Shown in pieces: positions 42,448-54,129 of a DNA stretch of 64,000 nucleotides. Source of the stretch: Notospermus geniculatus (Eukaryota; Nemertea; Pilidiophora; Heteronemertea; Lineidae); contig NMRB01000309.1 in assembly GCA_002633025.1 (NCBI GenBank), forward strand, positions 272,153 through 336,152, given 5' to 3'. The notes under the pieces are model-generated. The model did no database searches and was not told the origin of the DNA. It was given only the letters and a program-made list of their open reading frames with translations. Position 1 is the first letter of the stretch, and each line of letters opens with the position of its first letter. The translations under genes and the position numbers were made by a program.

Positions 42448-44025
42448 AGTGATTGGAGTCCGGCGGACTATTTTGTCACGAAACTATGGTCCCGTAGACA
42501 ACTACTCCTAGGGGTGAATGTCCGCCGGACTATATCTTCGGGGATATGGTGCCCGGACCATTATTCCCAGGGACGTTTGTCCATCGGACATGACAGTCCG
42601 GCGGACTATTGACCCTGATCTTTCTGTAAGACGATGGACAATATCTGACGGAATTTAGGGCTCATGTGGCATTTTGCTTTCAAATATCATGAAATTTAGA
42701 CAAGATTTATCAACATGTAGTGTCTACATGTATTTCAGTTGGAGGGTGGCAGTCTTTGGTACCGAGAAGTTTAAGTTCAAAAAGCCGATTTTCTTCATAA
42801 AATTCATCAAAATAGAATTAAGGACCAATACAATTACATTTTTGGTGCTTTTTTCACGTGCAGAGTAATTCAGGGATGAAATATTCAATAATTACATGTA
42901 TTGACTTGGCAAAATGATTTCTCATTGCAACCATGGGTCATCTGCCTGCAGGGCCCCCTATTGGCAGAGCTGGTTGTGCAGGTTCCTCATTGTTGTCCTC
43001 CAATGGTTGCCCATTCCAAAGCCTCGGACACTCGTCACTAAAATCGCTCCAGGTACCCTAGTCTACCCCGGACAATTATTCCTGGTGCCGAGACTATGAT
43101 ACCCAGTGATGATAGTCCGTCGGACTATGGTCCCTAGTGCTGGATGACCCGGGATTATAATAACTAGGACTTAGGCTTAGCGCACATGTCCAACAAAACT
43201 CGATCCGTTAGGGGTGTTTATAAAGTCGACTGACCNAGTGATTGGAGTCCGGCGGACTATTTTGTCACGAAACTATGGTCCCGTAGACAACTACTCCTAG
43301 GGGTGAATGTCCGCCGGACTATATCCTCGGGGATATGGTGCCCGGACCATTATTCCCGGGGACGTTTGTCCATCGGACATGACAGCCCGGCGGACTATTG
43401 ACCCTGATCTTTCTGTAAGACGATGGACAATATCTGACGGAATTTAGGGCTCATGTGGCATTTTGCTTTCAAATATCATGAAATTTAGACAAGATTTATC
43501 AACTTGTAGTGTCTACATGTATTTCAGTTGGAGGGTGGCAGTCTTTGGTACCGAGAAGTTTAAGTTCAAAAAAGCCGATTTTCTTCATAAAATTCATCAA
43601 AATAGAATTAAGGACCAATACAATTACATTTTTGGTGCTATTTTCACGTGCAGAGTAATTCAGGGATGAAATATTCAATAATTACATGTATTGACTTGGC
43701 AAAATGATTTCTCATTGCAACCATGGGTCATCTGCCTGCAGGGCCCCCTATTGGCAGAGCTGGTTGTGCAGGTTCCTCATTGTTGTCCTCCAATGGTTGC
43801 CCATTCCAAAGCCTCGGACACTCGTCACTAAAATCGCTCCAGGTACCCTAGTCTACCCCGGACAATTATTCCTGGTGCCGAGACTATGATACCCAGTGAT
43901 GATAGTCCGTCGGACTATGGTCCCTAGTGCTGGATGACCCGGGATTATAATAACTAGGACTTAGGCTTAGCGCACATGTCCAACAAAACTCGATCCGTTA
44001 GGGGTGTTTATAAAGTCGACTGACC
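42448..44025 (+). repeat. 789-bp tandem duplication joined at a single N
   Basis: Copy 1 is 42448-43235, N at 43236, copy 2 is 43237-44025. The copies differ by a few substitutions and one extra A in a homopolymer. Both carry 'ccggcggacta' palindromic words and end inside a MITE palindrome. Short open frames repeated at 42674/43463 and 42914/43704 simply reflect the duplication. Confidence 0.9.
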
Positions 44026-44114
44026 CAACGTTGTCGACTCGTCATTCAGCCAGGACAGTCGATTTTAACAGACACCCATAACGCATTGAGTTTTGTCGGA
44101 CATGTGCGCTAAGC
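43965..44114. mobile_element. 150-bp MITE with GCTTAGCGCACATGTCC termini
   Basis: The left end GCTTAGCGCACATGTCCAAC is mirrored by 'gtcggacatgtgcgctaagc' at the right, with inverted similarity extending to the centre (gtcgactgacc ... agtcgat). The first copy of the surrounding duplication stops at the middle of this palindrome. Confidence 0.75.
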
Positions 44115-44241
44115 TTTATAGTCCCAGACTCTACCGTTAGGGGACTATATCAGCTACTACATTGGCACCCTCTGATCAGGAATCCGTCTCAATAACCACT
44201 AGATCACACCGCTCCTCCGCCAAGAAACGTAAGAAACATAC

Positions 44242-44487
44242 CTTTCTCTGGTACATCCTGCAACTAATCTGAATAAAGGATTCTTTCTCTTCAACACATG
44301 ATCCTCTCTTCCGACTTAGTTGACAGTAATATTGGTCTTTCTCGATGCACACATTGAACATTTGACAGTTTCCTGTGCTCAGACAAGAAACAGCGCATAT
44401 TTGTCGAGATATAGCGTTATAATATAAATCCGGACGGGAAAGGGCCCTGCCTTGTATCAAATAACTGAAATAGGCATAGATTGTCAT
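44242..44487 (-). CDS. PAN/apple-like first exon (paralogue G)
   Basis: 82 codons from the ATG at 44487 to the donor AAAG|GTATGTTTCT, phase 0, the same length and boundary as the PAN exon at 24995-25240, and one codon shorter than the first exon of gene A. Cysteines at residues 31, 35, 41, 47, 55, 64 and 76 match gene A's seven one for one; shared words include CAVSCLSTGNC and QMFNVC. The downstream terminal exon (41432-39896) has been split and truncated, and another (38993-38336) is cut by a transposon, so no complete product can be made from the visible pieces without using sequence outside them. The intron would be about 2.8 kb and contains the tandem duplication, a MITE and a SINE. Confidence 0.75.
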
Positions 44488-44519
44488 CTTGTAGTTACTC
44501 CTTGGAGAGATTCGCAATT

Positions 44520-45697
44520 ACCATCTTCATATTTACTTAGTTGTGTGAACTGCACGTCCATCAGGTTGAAAAGAAGAAATTGTTAGTAGGCCTACTTGCT
44601 GCACATTTATCGAAATTTTAAAAACTGTTATCACTTGATGATTCATTCCTCAACATAAACCACAAACGTCAAACATTCAATTAAAGGCTAAGAATCCATC
44701 AACGCGATTTTCGAGCGGTGCGATGCCGCATCCTTTGTCCGTGACCAACGCTGCGGAAACAAACGCTGCTTTCGAGGGTCTGCTGCTTGGAAATTTCGTG
44801 AATGTAAAGCCAGCCCAAAACCCGGGGCCCAAAACAACTGAAAAGTTTCAAAATATGCATGTAAACAGTAGATGCTGCTGGGCAAAATAAAGCAAATGTT
44901 TTGGCCTGGTGAATCTATTCGGTCTTCACGAAGATGTATTTTTAAAAGGTTCGTGGACATGCATGTGAATAAGTTCTTGTAGAAAAATTTGTTACCTGCG
45001 CAGGGTTGTTTGTTGATGCACTTTACAAAAAGCGCCTGGTTTGAACACCAGTTTTAGTCACTTCGCACGAATCAACAAACTGAAAATTCCAGGGGCCATG
45101 TGCATAAAACTTTCTTAAGGGCAAGCTGACGTTGTAAATAAAACATGTCAAAATAACACAAAAGTTCAAGTTATATGACGAAAATGAAGGCACCTGCGGT
45201 GTATATCGGTCGAAAGGAAATAAATGAGACACATCTTAGAATGCACTAATTAGCTAATTAGCTGAAACAAAAGACTAGTATTCGGAACACATTCCCAAGA
45301 AATGTCACATTTTGAAGATCAAGCAACATGTTTATCATAAAGTTTGAGGGTTTTTTCTACCCAGTCCGCCCCTTTGATAGCAATATTTTCAACAGATATA
45401 GAGTACTCCGGCACATGTGAATTCCATGAATGCTACCAGATTTTCCAAAACAGGGTGGCCATGACACTTTTGGAATTCACTTACTGTAACAACATAAAAT
45501 GTCCTGAGCACGTATGGTCTATACGAAGTGCCGGTCAAGACACCCTTGCCACCCCAGGTTCTATGGGTTTGTGACATTGCTGCCACTCCCTGAATGTGTT
45601 ATTTACATGCTTCTTCTCTGAGAAAATTGTACCTGTTTTTCACGTTTGGTGAATGTCTTTGTTTTTGATTACGTGATGCAATTAAACTGTAATTCTT
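44520..45697. other. No supported gene
   Basis: Upstream side of the - strand PAN exon. No signal-peptide exon could be found. Open frames at 44688-44960 and 45344-45574 have no recognisable features. Confidence 0.35.
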
Positions 45698-46079
45698 GGT
45701 GGCGCTCGCGTCGCTGTTTTCTCATTGTTGTGAAGTGTTATTTTTATACAGGTTTTTTTAATGCACCGTGGATATCCGTTTACTCTGTAGTCAGTTCAGT
45801 ACGATGATAGGTGGTAGGTCATCCGCATGAATAATATCGCAGAATGTTTTGCTGATCGTGTCAATCCATCATTCAGGAGACCCGAAATTCGCTAGAATTG
45901 GACCACGCTGTTGATGAGGGGTAGACGATGTTGCGAAATAATTATGCCGATGACCTACTTATCATCTTACTGTACGCATACATGTACGTAGTAAACGGAA
46001 GATCACGGTTTTTCAAAAGAAAATTAGCTAAAAACAACTCTTCACAACAATGAGAAAACAGGGACGCGAACGCCACCTG
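45698..46079. mobile_element. MITE with GGTGGCG...GAAAACAG inverted ends
   Basis: The left end (ggtggcgctcgcgtcgctg, ttttctcattgttgtgaag) is mirrored at 46036-46079 (cttcacaacaatgagaaaac, agggacgcgaacgccacc). 382 bp, noncoding. Confidence 0.75.
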
Positions 46080-46329
46080 TTGTCTTCGTCTCGCTACGTC
46101 CCCTTCGTGGTGGATGCTGTCTTCGTTTCGTCTTGTAGATTGTTTGTGCTCAGCAACATAAACGTTTTCTCCATGCAGGACATGTTATGATGTATTAAAT
46201 ACATATTCTTTAAGCAAAACAATGTCTTCGTCTTACAGAAAAAGTGTCTTCTGCATGGTTGTTTGTTCTCGTTTTACAAACTCTTTGTTCTCGTTTCGCT
46301 GTCTTTGTTCTCGTTTCGACGTCTCTTTT

Positions 46330-46645
46330 TTGCACTTATAACCGCCCATACCTTAAGGTTGACAGTGCCAAGAACCAGGAAAGCGATTGGAGACCGCTCC
46401 GTCTCATGCACTGCCCCAAGGCTGAGGAACGGTTTCCCTCTGGCCATTCGATCTGCCACCTCTCTGTCGGCCTTTACGGCGAGTCTGAAGACGCATCTTT
46501 TTTATGGGTGCTAGTCCGCCTCCTTTTTTGGTTTTTAATGTGTTTATCTTCGTCATTCGTTTTTTTTTTCTTTTAATTTTCTGTAAGGCGCAGTGTATAT
46601 GAACTGTGCCATATAAATACCGTTTTATTATTATTATTATTATAA
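46330..46645 (+). mobile_element. LINE 3' end (CR1/L2/Jockey-type RT C-terminus)
   Basis: The frame from about 46340 to 46514 reads RLTVPRTRKAIGDRSVSC, APRLRNGFPLAIRSA and LSAFTASLKTHLF, the classical C-terminal end of non-LTR reverse transcriptase ORF2 proteins (GDR..FS..AP.LWN.LP..IR...S...FK..LKTHLF). It is followed by a short 3' UTR with 'gaactgtgccatataaatac' and a terminal TTATTATTATTATTA tract, the tail type used by L2/CR1-like elements. 5'-truncated, as usual for LINE copies. Confidence 0.85.
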
Positions 46646-46659
46646 GGTTCGTCATGGAC

Positions 46660-48446
46660 AGAGCTTAAATATTTTGTAGGGATTTATTTTACCGTGTATT
46701 ACGGGAAACACTGTCCCATTTTATCCTATAGGAAAATATCCACATATCTTGTTATAAGACTTTGCAAGGTACTTGTATCTCCTTTTTAAGGCCCTTTTGC
46801 TGGCTGGTCTGCTCCACTAATAGGTCAGTCCTGGAAAAAAAATATGACCCCGTGTCTGTAATTTGCATAACTGACTTAAAGATGTTGCAAGCGCAGGCTT
46901 ATTTGTACATTCAATGCCAGGTTTGAACACCCAACTTTACAGTCAGTTTGCAAACGTCCACAAATGAATATATTGCCTGCGTCTGTTCCTCCTAAAAATA
47001 GTACGCAAGCAGGCATGGACAAAAAACATCTGAGTAGCTTATAGGCATGTGGTGGAGTGCTCACGACGTTAACGAGAACGCAAACTGGCACTTGTTTGCG
47101 GCGACAAAATGCGGTCGAGGCCATCGCAAAGACCACTCAATATACTTTTTGCAAGCGCTTCGTATTATAGGGTCAAATGAGTTCTTTTTAAAACCGTCTG
47201 GGTAAATGTTCGTACCGATATATCGAGTTCACCGCGTTCAAAAACGACATGTAGTTAATGAAGTCACTGCACAGCAGGATTAAACGGAACGCAAAATTGG
47301 ATCTTGCAGACTACCTCACTGACATGCCATGAAAACATCATCCGCCAATGTTAAACCAAACCGATAGATTCATCATTTATAAATTGATAATATTTTAGCT
47401 TCTATACAAATACAAGCAAATCGATGTTAATTCAGATATCAAATGCTTTTTCTGGGCGTTATTGTAGTTATTTACATTTGTAGTTACAAATCTATTGAAT
47501 CTATCTATTCTTTCGATTGCTGCGAATATTCCGTCATGAATTCGGATTTGACATCCCTTTGTTTGCAATCATAGCTAAATTTCTTGATTCAAACCTTCGG
47601 CTTTGGTGTAAAATGTGTGCAAATGATACACGCTACTATATAGTCCGAACGTCTGACTCGTATTGCTATTTTTAGAATCTGCTGGACGCTAATAGAGAGT
47701 CAGATGATGAGTAACCGAAGAACCAGATTTTGGTTCTACGTCATCAGCATGATCAGATCACGGATTGGTGGTTCCCGTATCACGTGACCTCAAACTGTAA
47801 AGATGGCGATGCTGTGCATTCGCCGATTCGGCTTTTCGAGAGGAATATTTTTCGTGATTTTGATAACAATTTGTCTGGCTAAGAGTGAACAGAGAGCGTG
47901 ATTGCGAGTGTAGCTGGTTGAAACAGCAAGTAAAATGCCTGAAAGCAGCGTTGTCAAGTGATACGATTGCCGTGCACTAAATGTATTCAAAACACGACCT
48001 ATACTATACTATACTATATCAATGGAAGCACTGTAACCCTCACGGGTCTTGTGCTTATATTAAATCTGCGCTTTAGCGCAAGGTGGCATATGGACATATT
48101 TGTTTGTGAAACATGATATCGTATCCTCGTCATTGATGAATCTCTCTCCATTCCTTCCTTGTTCCTCAGTCCATCCAACCGTGCGTCTTACACAACTGAA
48201 GAATAAATAAGTATCGCAATGTAATTGCTATATCAGTACTAACTTAAATTAACATATCCACACAAATAAATTTTTTAAATATGAACACAATACTATCTAC
48301 ATAATTACTGACATTAGTGAACCCATGTCATCTGCACCATCACAAGGTTGGTTTCCAAAATTACCCAACCGGCAACTAATCAATTAATTGGAAACTTGCA
48401 GAATGTGTTGACTTCCAACTTGATTGACCATGTTAGCTTACACTCC
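46660..48446. other. No supported gene
   Basis: Short open frames only. A CTATACTATACTATACTATA microsatellite lies near 47999-48018. No transposon ends identified. Confidence 0.4.
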
Positions 48447-48905
48447 TTACGCACGGTAGTGAAACAAGCTCTCCTCGCGCAACCAGCATCTGTCCAGCCG
48501 GTTCTTAAAGGCATTCAATGTAGGAGCTTCCACCACACTACTCGGGAGGGCATTCCAGTCGTCCATCACCCTGTTACCGAAGAACTTACCTCTAAGAGTT
48601 GTAAGCCAACGTTTCTTAACTAATTTGAACGTGTGACCTCTTGTTGCTGACTGAGACAATTCAAGAGACATGTGGTTGTAAGCGCCAGGGTTGTGAAAAT
48701 ACTTGTAAACCTCTATCATATCACCACGGCGTCGCCTGTGAGTCAGGGTGTGGAGTTTTAGGGTTCTCAGTCGTTGGTGGTAGGGCATCCCGTGTTGACT
48801 CATTATCCATCTAGTTGCTCTACGTTGTACCTTTTCCAGCATCTCAATTTCCGCAACAGTTTGCGGAGAATACTAGTATGCAGAGTTACAGTATTCAGAC
48901 GTTGC
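48447..48905 (-). mobile_element. LINE fragment (CR1-type RT C-terminus), broken
   Basis: On the - strand: SEYCNSAY, an in-frame TAG (near 48875), then IEMLEKVQRRATRWI, RLRTLKLHTLTHRRRRGDMI, TRGHTFKLVKKRW, FFGNRVMDDWNALPSSVV and NAFKNRLDRCW. This is the conserved C-terminal part of CR1/Jockey-group reverse transcriptases (LEKVQRRATR, RRRRGDMIE, WN.LP). The stop and the missing upstream domains show it is dead. Confidence 0.88.
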
Positions 48906-49021
48906 GGCCGTCAGTTCTGCAAATGAACAGCAGGAGGCAGTGTTCGGACTAGCTACTATAATGCATATTATGTAAAGTACATGTACTGCACCATGTAACT
49001 TGGCGTTCAGAAGGGGAGCAA

Positions 49022-49131
49022 GGGCCTGTTTCATAAAGTGACTTTAGGTTAATGGTACCATTACTTTCAATGCATTTTCCATTTGGTTAAAGGCACCATT
49101 AGCTTAAAGTCCCTTCATAAAACAAGCCCCA
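49022..49131. mobile_element. Small MITE with GGGCCTGTTTCATAAAG termini
   Basis: GGGCCTGTTTCATAAAGTGA at the left and 'cttcataaaacaagcccc' at the right are imperfect inverses; the inner 'ttaatggtaccattac' strengthens the hairpin. About 110 bp. Confidence 0.7.
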
Positions 49132-50009
49132 GGGTCTTACACTGAATGAACTTATTACGTAGGGGATGTGTCATAGGGCGGCATTACATCCACCTAAGCC
49201 ATAATACCGTAAGGTCACCTTTTATGGGTGGTTCTCAGAATTTTACTGGACCCCCGGTATTTGAGGCCCAGAATGGAGGTATTATGTGCTTATGTTTGAT
49301 TACATTTTAGCAATAAGAAGTAGTTACACTAAAGTACGTTTGAATCATCTGGATGCTGATGGGCGTATGTCAGTGAAACTCCTAGTAACCGGACAACAAT
49401 GAATTTAGGGTTTAGGCCTACTCTAAACTGACCATATCCACAGTGACGCCCGTCTGGGTATGCTCTCCGTAATGAGTATTGGGATGAACGGGTGAATAGA
49501 CACGAAGATACATACCCCCAATATCGAACAGATCTAAAAGGAGGCCCACGCCCTAGCAGTTCCCTTTTTTCTTGTTTCTTGTTTTCCTTTTCTCAGAAAA
49601 TTACGTTTCCAAATTTCTACATAGAACAACTAGTTGATTATTTTTTTTGTTGTGACCCTGATAAAATCGTCTACAGAATCGTCGCATCACACTGGGCAAA
49701 CCCTGGTGTTCAGACTCCTCAGCATACCCTGACCCACAAACCACAGGGGAGGCAGCTTGAGACTGACGGAAACCGACAGTCTGGAGCTTGGTATGCGACA
49801 TATAGGTGTCTTAAGATTTGTGTCATCACACAGAAACAAAGGCTGAAGAAAGGAGAAATTGGCTTCGGTAACCCCCATCGCGAGCAATGAAGCAACACCA
49901 CACTGTCGACTTCCGAAAAAAAAAAATATTGAGTTGAGAACCGAGCGCCAAATTCGGCATTATTGGTTCTATAGACAATATTGGGCGATTTTAATGTAAT
50001 GCAGGAGGA
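49132..50009. other. No supported gene
   Basis: 49366-49410 repeats 51395-51440 ('gggcgtatgtcagtgaaac', 'agtaaccggacaacaatga'), pointing to a shared dispersed element. The 132-codon frame at 49492-49890 shows no known domain. Confidence 0.4.
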
Positions 50010-50150
50010 AACCGGAGTGCCCGGTGAAAACCTGCGCTGTCAAAGAGAGTCGCCCTCTCTATCACATGAGACACGGACCCGACCGGGAATCGAACCCGCG
50101 ACCTCAGAGGTGACAGGCGCCGATGTTTCCATTGCGCCACTCTGACAGCA
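50010..50150 (-). repeat. tRNA-derived SINE
   Basis: On the - strand it starts GCTGTCAGAGTGGCGCAATG (A-box-like), then 'gcgggttcgattcccggtcg' (strong B box), a tail with 'gcaggttttcaccggg' and 'tccggtttcctcctgcatta'. It has the same 3' end as the copy at 10070-10215. The head resembles a tRNA, but the acceptor stem does not close and the body continues as in a SINE. Confidence 0.75.
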
Positions 50151-50699
50151 GACGACGCCATTATGCATATTCATGAGGAGGAGTGTCTTTATTGCCAGCT
50201 CGACGAACAGTGCTGAATTTGAAGCGTCATTAAGCTAGCTCGATAAATAACACTGAATCTACGTACTGCTCATCGAGCGGCTTGACAAATAAGTCTTATT
50301 TTGGTCTTAGACCAAAAGTGTTGCTTATTCATCGAGATGCTCGATAAATAAATCCCGTCTACTAAGTAAAGCAAACTGAAAATTACACTTGGCCACTCAA
50401 AATGTCGCGTGCTCTTTCACTGCATATAACTACATAGCTCCTTTACTGCATTTCGGCAATGTAGATGTTGCTACGACTATACAGAATGCGGCCATACCTA
50501 TTTTCTGCCAACATATGCTTGAAAAAAGGTCGATGGAACCCCATCCCTATGCTGGCTACGAACATACGGAATGACCAAAAATACAATGTCTTCGATGAGA
50601 TACTGGTACAGTGGCGACTTTTACTCTAATGGAGTGACTTCATGGAGTGGTCCCTGCCTCACTCCAAATGAGTGAATTTCACTCGTCGGAATTTAGAGA

Positions 50700-51267
50700 G
50701 TACGGCTGTCTTTTCTCACCTCGGATTTGTCTGGCATATCTGCAGAAATTGCTGGCTTAATCCTCCCAAGTTGAATGGCCAAGGGAGAAATTCAGTTGAA
50801 ATATGCGTAAAGTAATCTGTAGGAGCAAATGTGCACACAGAAGTAAAAGGGCCTTCAGTTCTGTGTATATCCAGTACTGCTTCATGACATAAATTTGATC
50901 TTTGTAGGTCTGGTGAAAACGAAGAATATTCAGAATGGGGGCAGCTTCTAATCGATATTTGCGAAATGATAGATGATGTACAACAGGAGAGGCAAACTGA
51001 GAAGGAAGGAAAAGGTGTCTGAGCCCGGTGGTCGAGTGGTTAGCGCGCTTGACTACCAACCGTGTAATGGGTCGGCGCGAGTTCGACTCCGGGCGAAGAC
51101 ACATAAAAAATTGTGAATAACAACGTCGTGGCGCGGGAAAATTGACGTCATACGGAATGCTTGCCAGAACACTGGGCGCGCGATCGACTGACGCATGACG
51201 TATCCCTGTGAACAGATACGTCATACGTCATGCGTGACTTGATACGGAGCGGTGCCAAAAGTCCCTA
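50700..51267. mobile_element. Deletion derivative of the Harbinger with a tRNA-like insert
   Basis: 50700-51018 matches 34621-34942 (intron and exon 3 of the accessory gene), and 51119-51267 matches 38186-38335 (the right terminus). The transposase and the left terminus are absent. Between the two parts lies a tRNA-like segment (51019-51110). Confidence 0.85.
51019..51110 (+). repeat. tRNA-like segment in the Harbinger derivative
   Basis: It contains an A-box-like 'tggtcgagtggttagcgcg' and B-box 'gcgagttcgactccg', with short complementary ends GTGTCT/AGACAC, followed by 'ataaaaaattgtg'. The intermediate stem positions do not form a normal cloverleaf with an identifiable anticodon loop, so it is more likely a SINE head than a working tRNA gene. 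Confidence 0.5.
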
Positions 51268-51439
51268 ATTTCTGCGATTGTTTGCGTAACGTAGAAAAAT
51301 ACAATCGCACGCAAATTGTCGCACGTGTGAGAGCGGCTTTATACAATAAGAGAAGAATTGTCACTGATAGTCCGTTTAAATCATCTGGGGCTCGATGGGC
51401 GTATGTCAGTGAAACCTCTAGTAACCGGACAACAATGAA
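51268..51439. repeat. GTCGCA-type element end and shared repeat
   Basis: 51280-51345 ends with 'tgtcgcacgtgtgagagcgg', the inverse of the terminus at 30382. 51395-51439 matches 49366-49410. Confidence 0.45.
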
Positions 51440-54098
51440 CTTAAGCGACCCATCCACGTGCAATATTATTGAGTCAATAATATTGAATCAATATTGTTGA
51501 AAAATGTTTCGGGCACAATCGATTCAATAGTTTGATCACACCAAGTTAAGCGGCCCATCCACGTGCAATATTGTTGTACAATATTCAGGTTTGCACAATA
51601 TTATTGACCGTCTGTTTGTTTGCCAAGGTCCGATTCCACTCTAAGCTTGGCCTCCAGGTGGCAGAAACCAACAACACAAAAAGTGCAAGAACTCCTGAAC
51701 TAATGACTAGATTGGATCACCTCCAAATTTTTATCATAGGTGTATCTAATGTGGATACTTCACATATATAACGGGTTTTTGATTTGACCTACTTTTCAAG
51801 GTCACAGAGGCCAAGTTCAAAATTTTGCCATTTTTGGTGACACGTTTTGTGGCTATTTGACCTCGCCTAACTTGGTGCGATCATCAATCTAGGTACCCTC
51901 TATGTGTACAGCAAATGTTTGCCCCCTTGGAGTGCAAATACGCTAATGCTTTTTCTTCTCAAAGACGGCTTGTTGTACTTGACTCGATGACGCGAAGACT
52001 CGATGGCGCGATGACTCGATGACCGCCAAAATTATTCAATGAAATTCAGCTGGTTATTTCTAAGAAGTGGTATGGATCAACGGCGGAAGTGGACCGACGT
52101 AGTGTCCCCAGCTACCAAGAAGTGTAGTGAGGTTGATAATCAGCGTAAATCATGAAATGAAGGGTAGCCTCGAACTAGGCCTATAGCTCCTAAGTCCTTG
52201 AGAATTTACTATGGGTCCCTTTTGAAAAGTTGTTGGAATTGGTCTTGTCTTCCTATTGCACACCCCGGAGGAGGTATAGCGGTAATTTTCAGCCCTTTTG
52301 AACAATGATCCTACTGCATGTTCTATGCCGGAAGTTTCCCAATGTGTCAGAGCTGCCAGGCAAAAAGTAAATTCATGAAAATGACGAAATGCACCCGGGT
52401 TGTTCATGTACTTCATGACGTCATCAGTTTTGTGGTCACTTGCATTTTGGCAAGACGCACGTGACAATCTTGAACGAAAAGTTTCAGATCTTGGAACAAA
52501 TTTTTACAATTCTTTGATATTTTTTATTATGTAATGAAAATTAAATTCTTGGACTGTACTTCTTCAAATCCGCTGCTTCACGCACAACCACAATCATGCA
52601 TTCTAAACGCCAATGACGTCACGGCTTTAGAGTTGTACTAAACATGGGAATAGGTATGTGGTTTAACATGTCTAACAATGGTTATAAAAATATGCCAGAG
52701 GTGGCTTATTTCATCTTCCTAAAAATGTTGCATCGTAACCCAGTGTTTTGAAGTGGAACTCGAATTAAAATAAGGCATATACAGGAAATTTAATTGGCCT
52801 TCTTCGCGCCTTCGAGTCATCGCGCCATAGAGTCAAGTACAACAAGCCCTCAAAGACAAACACAAGAGCAAGATATAATGCTGTATCACTGTCGATGTCG
52901 ATGTCCGGCTCCATTGCAAGCGGTTGACACGACGTCTTCAGAGCAACTGACCGAAAATATTGTACAATACTATTGAATCGATTGTGCCCGAAACATTTTT
53001 CAACAAGAAAAGGACATCGGAGCGATGTCTATGGTTTCCGATGATAAGTTTACTACTCTAGAGCTAGTTATCTGTGACCTTGACCTCTGACCTTGAGAAG
53101 TATTGCGTAACTGGAACAGGGATCCTTGATTAAACAAATAGGGGATGGTTAATGCAGGCTTCTAATTAGTTTTCCCCTGAAATTCTGAGTAGATTTGCAC
53201 TTTAGAACTGTTTGACCTTGACCTTGACCTCTGACCTTCAAGGTCATTGTGTAATCTGAAAGCTCATCCTTGATAACCTAGGTGTAGATGAAGGTTTTAG
53301 GCTTCCACCATCACCAGGTTCTGTCTCATGTTATTTGTGATGGTTGGCTGTGACCTTGACCTCTGACCTTGAGAAGTATTGCATAACTGGGACAGGATCC
53401 CTGATTAAACCTATCGGGGATGGTAAATTCAGGCTTCTAATTCGTTTTTTCCTGAAATTCCGAGGAGATTTGCGCTTAAGAACTGTTTGACCTTGACCTT
53501 GACCTCTGACCTTCAAGGTCATTGCGTAATCTGAAAGCTCATCCTTGATAACCTAGGTGTAGGTGAAGGTTTTAGGTCTCTACCATCACCAGATTCTGAC
53601 TTATGTCATGTTATCAAATTTGAATATCAAATCTCACCACGATATCAGCAAATATCATGCGACCGAGCAGGTGCAAACTGAAAATTTCAGTTGCAATAAC
53701 ATCCGTGGATGAGCAATGATGTTGTGATACCAGTTTCAAGTCACTTACTGTGGCAGATCTCCCGATATGTCAAAATATCAAATTTGATATATCAATATCA
53801 TTATGATGCTGACACTGGAGAATAAATTTGTTGATGCCAGTATCTTGCCAAGGGCCATAAACATAGGGAAGGAACTTGTTGCTAGTGCTCTACCTGGCGT
53901 CGGAGACAAGTTATTCAAGAAACAAAAGTGTGACAGACAAAATCTCAACTTTTGATATGTCAATTTCACCATGAACCAGGTATCGGAGACTGGAAATTTT
54001 CATTCCATCTTGTAGCTCAGGTCATGAAACCTGGGGGTAGGTCACATTTCCAGGTCTGTAGCTCTTGCAGGAACAAAGTTACAGGTGTGACAGACTGA

Positions 54099-54129
<31 letters not shown>

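Noticed and set aside
48348-48623. 91-codon frame on the + strand
   Set aside because: It is the shadow of the LINE reverse transcriptase fragment on the - strand.
49492-49890. 132-codon frame with several antisense counterparts
   Set aside because: No recognisable domain, no splice signals, and the alternative frames on the opposite strand are equally open.
51019-51110. Functional tRNA gene
   Set aside because: A and B boxes are present, but no coherent cloverleaf or anticodon loop can be drawn; it fits a SINE head within a transposon derivative.
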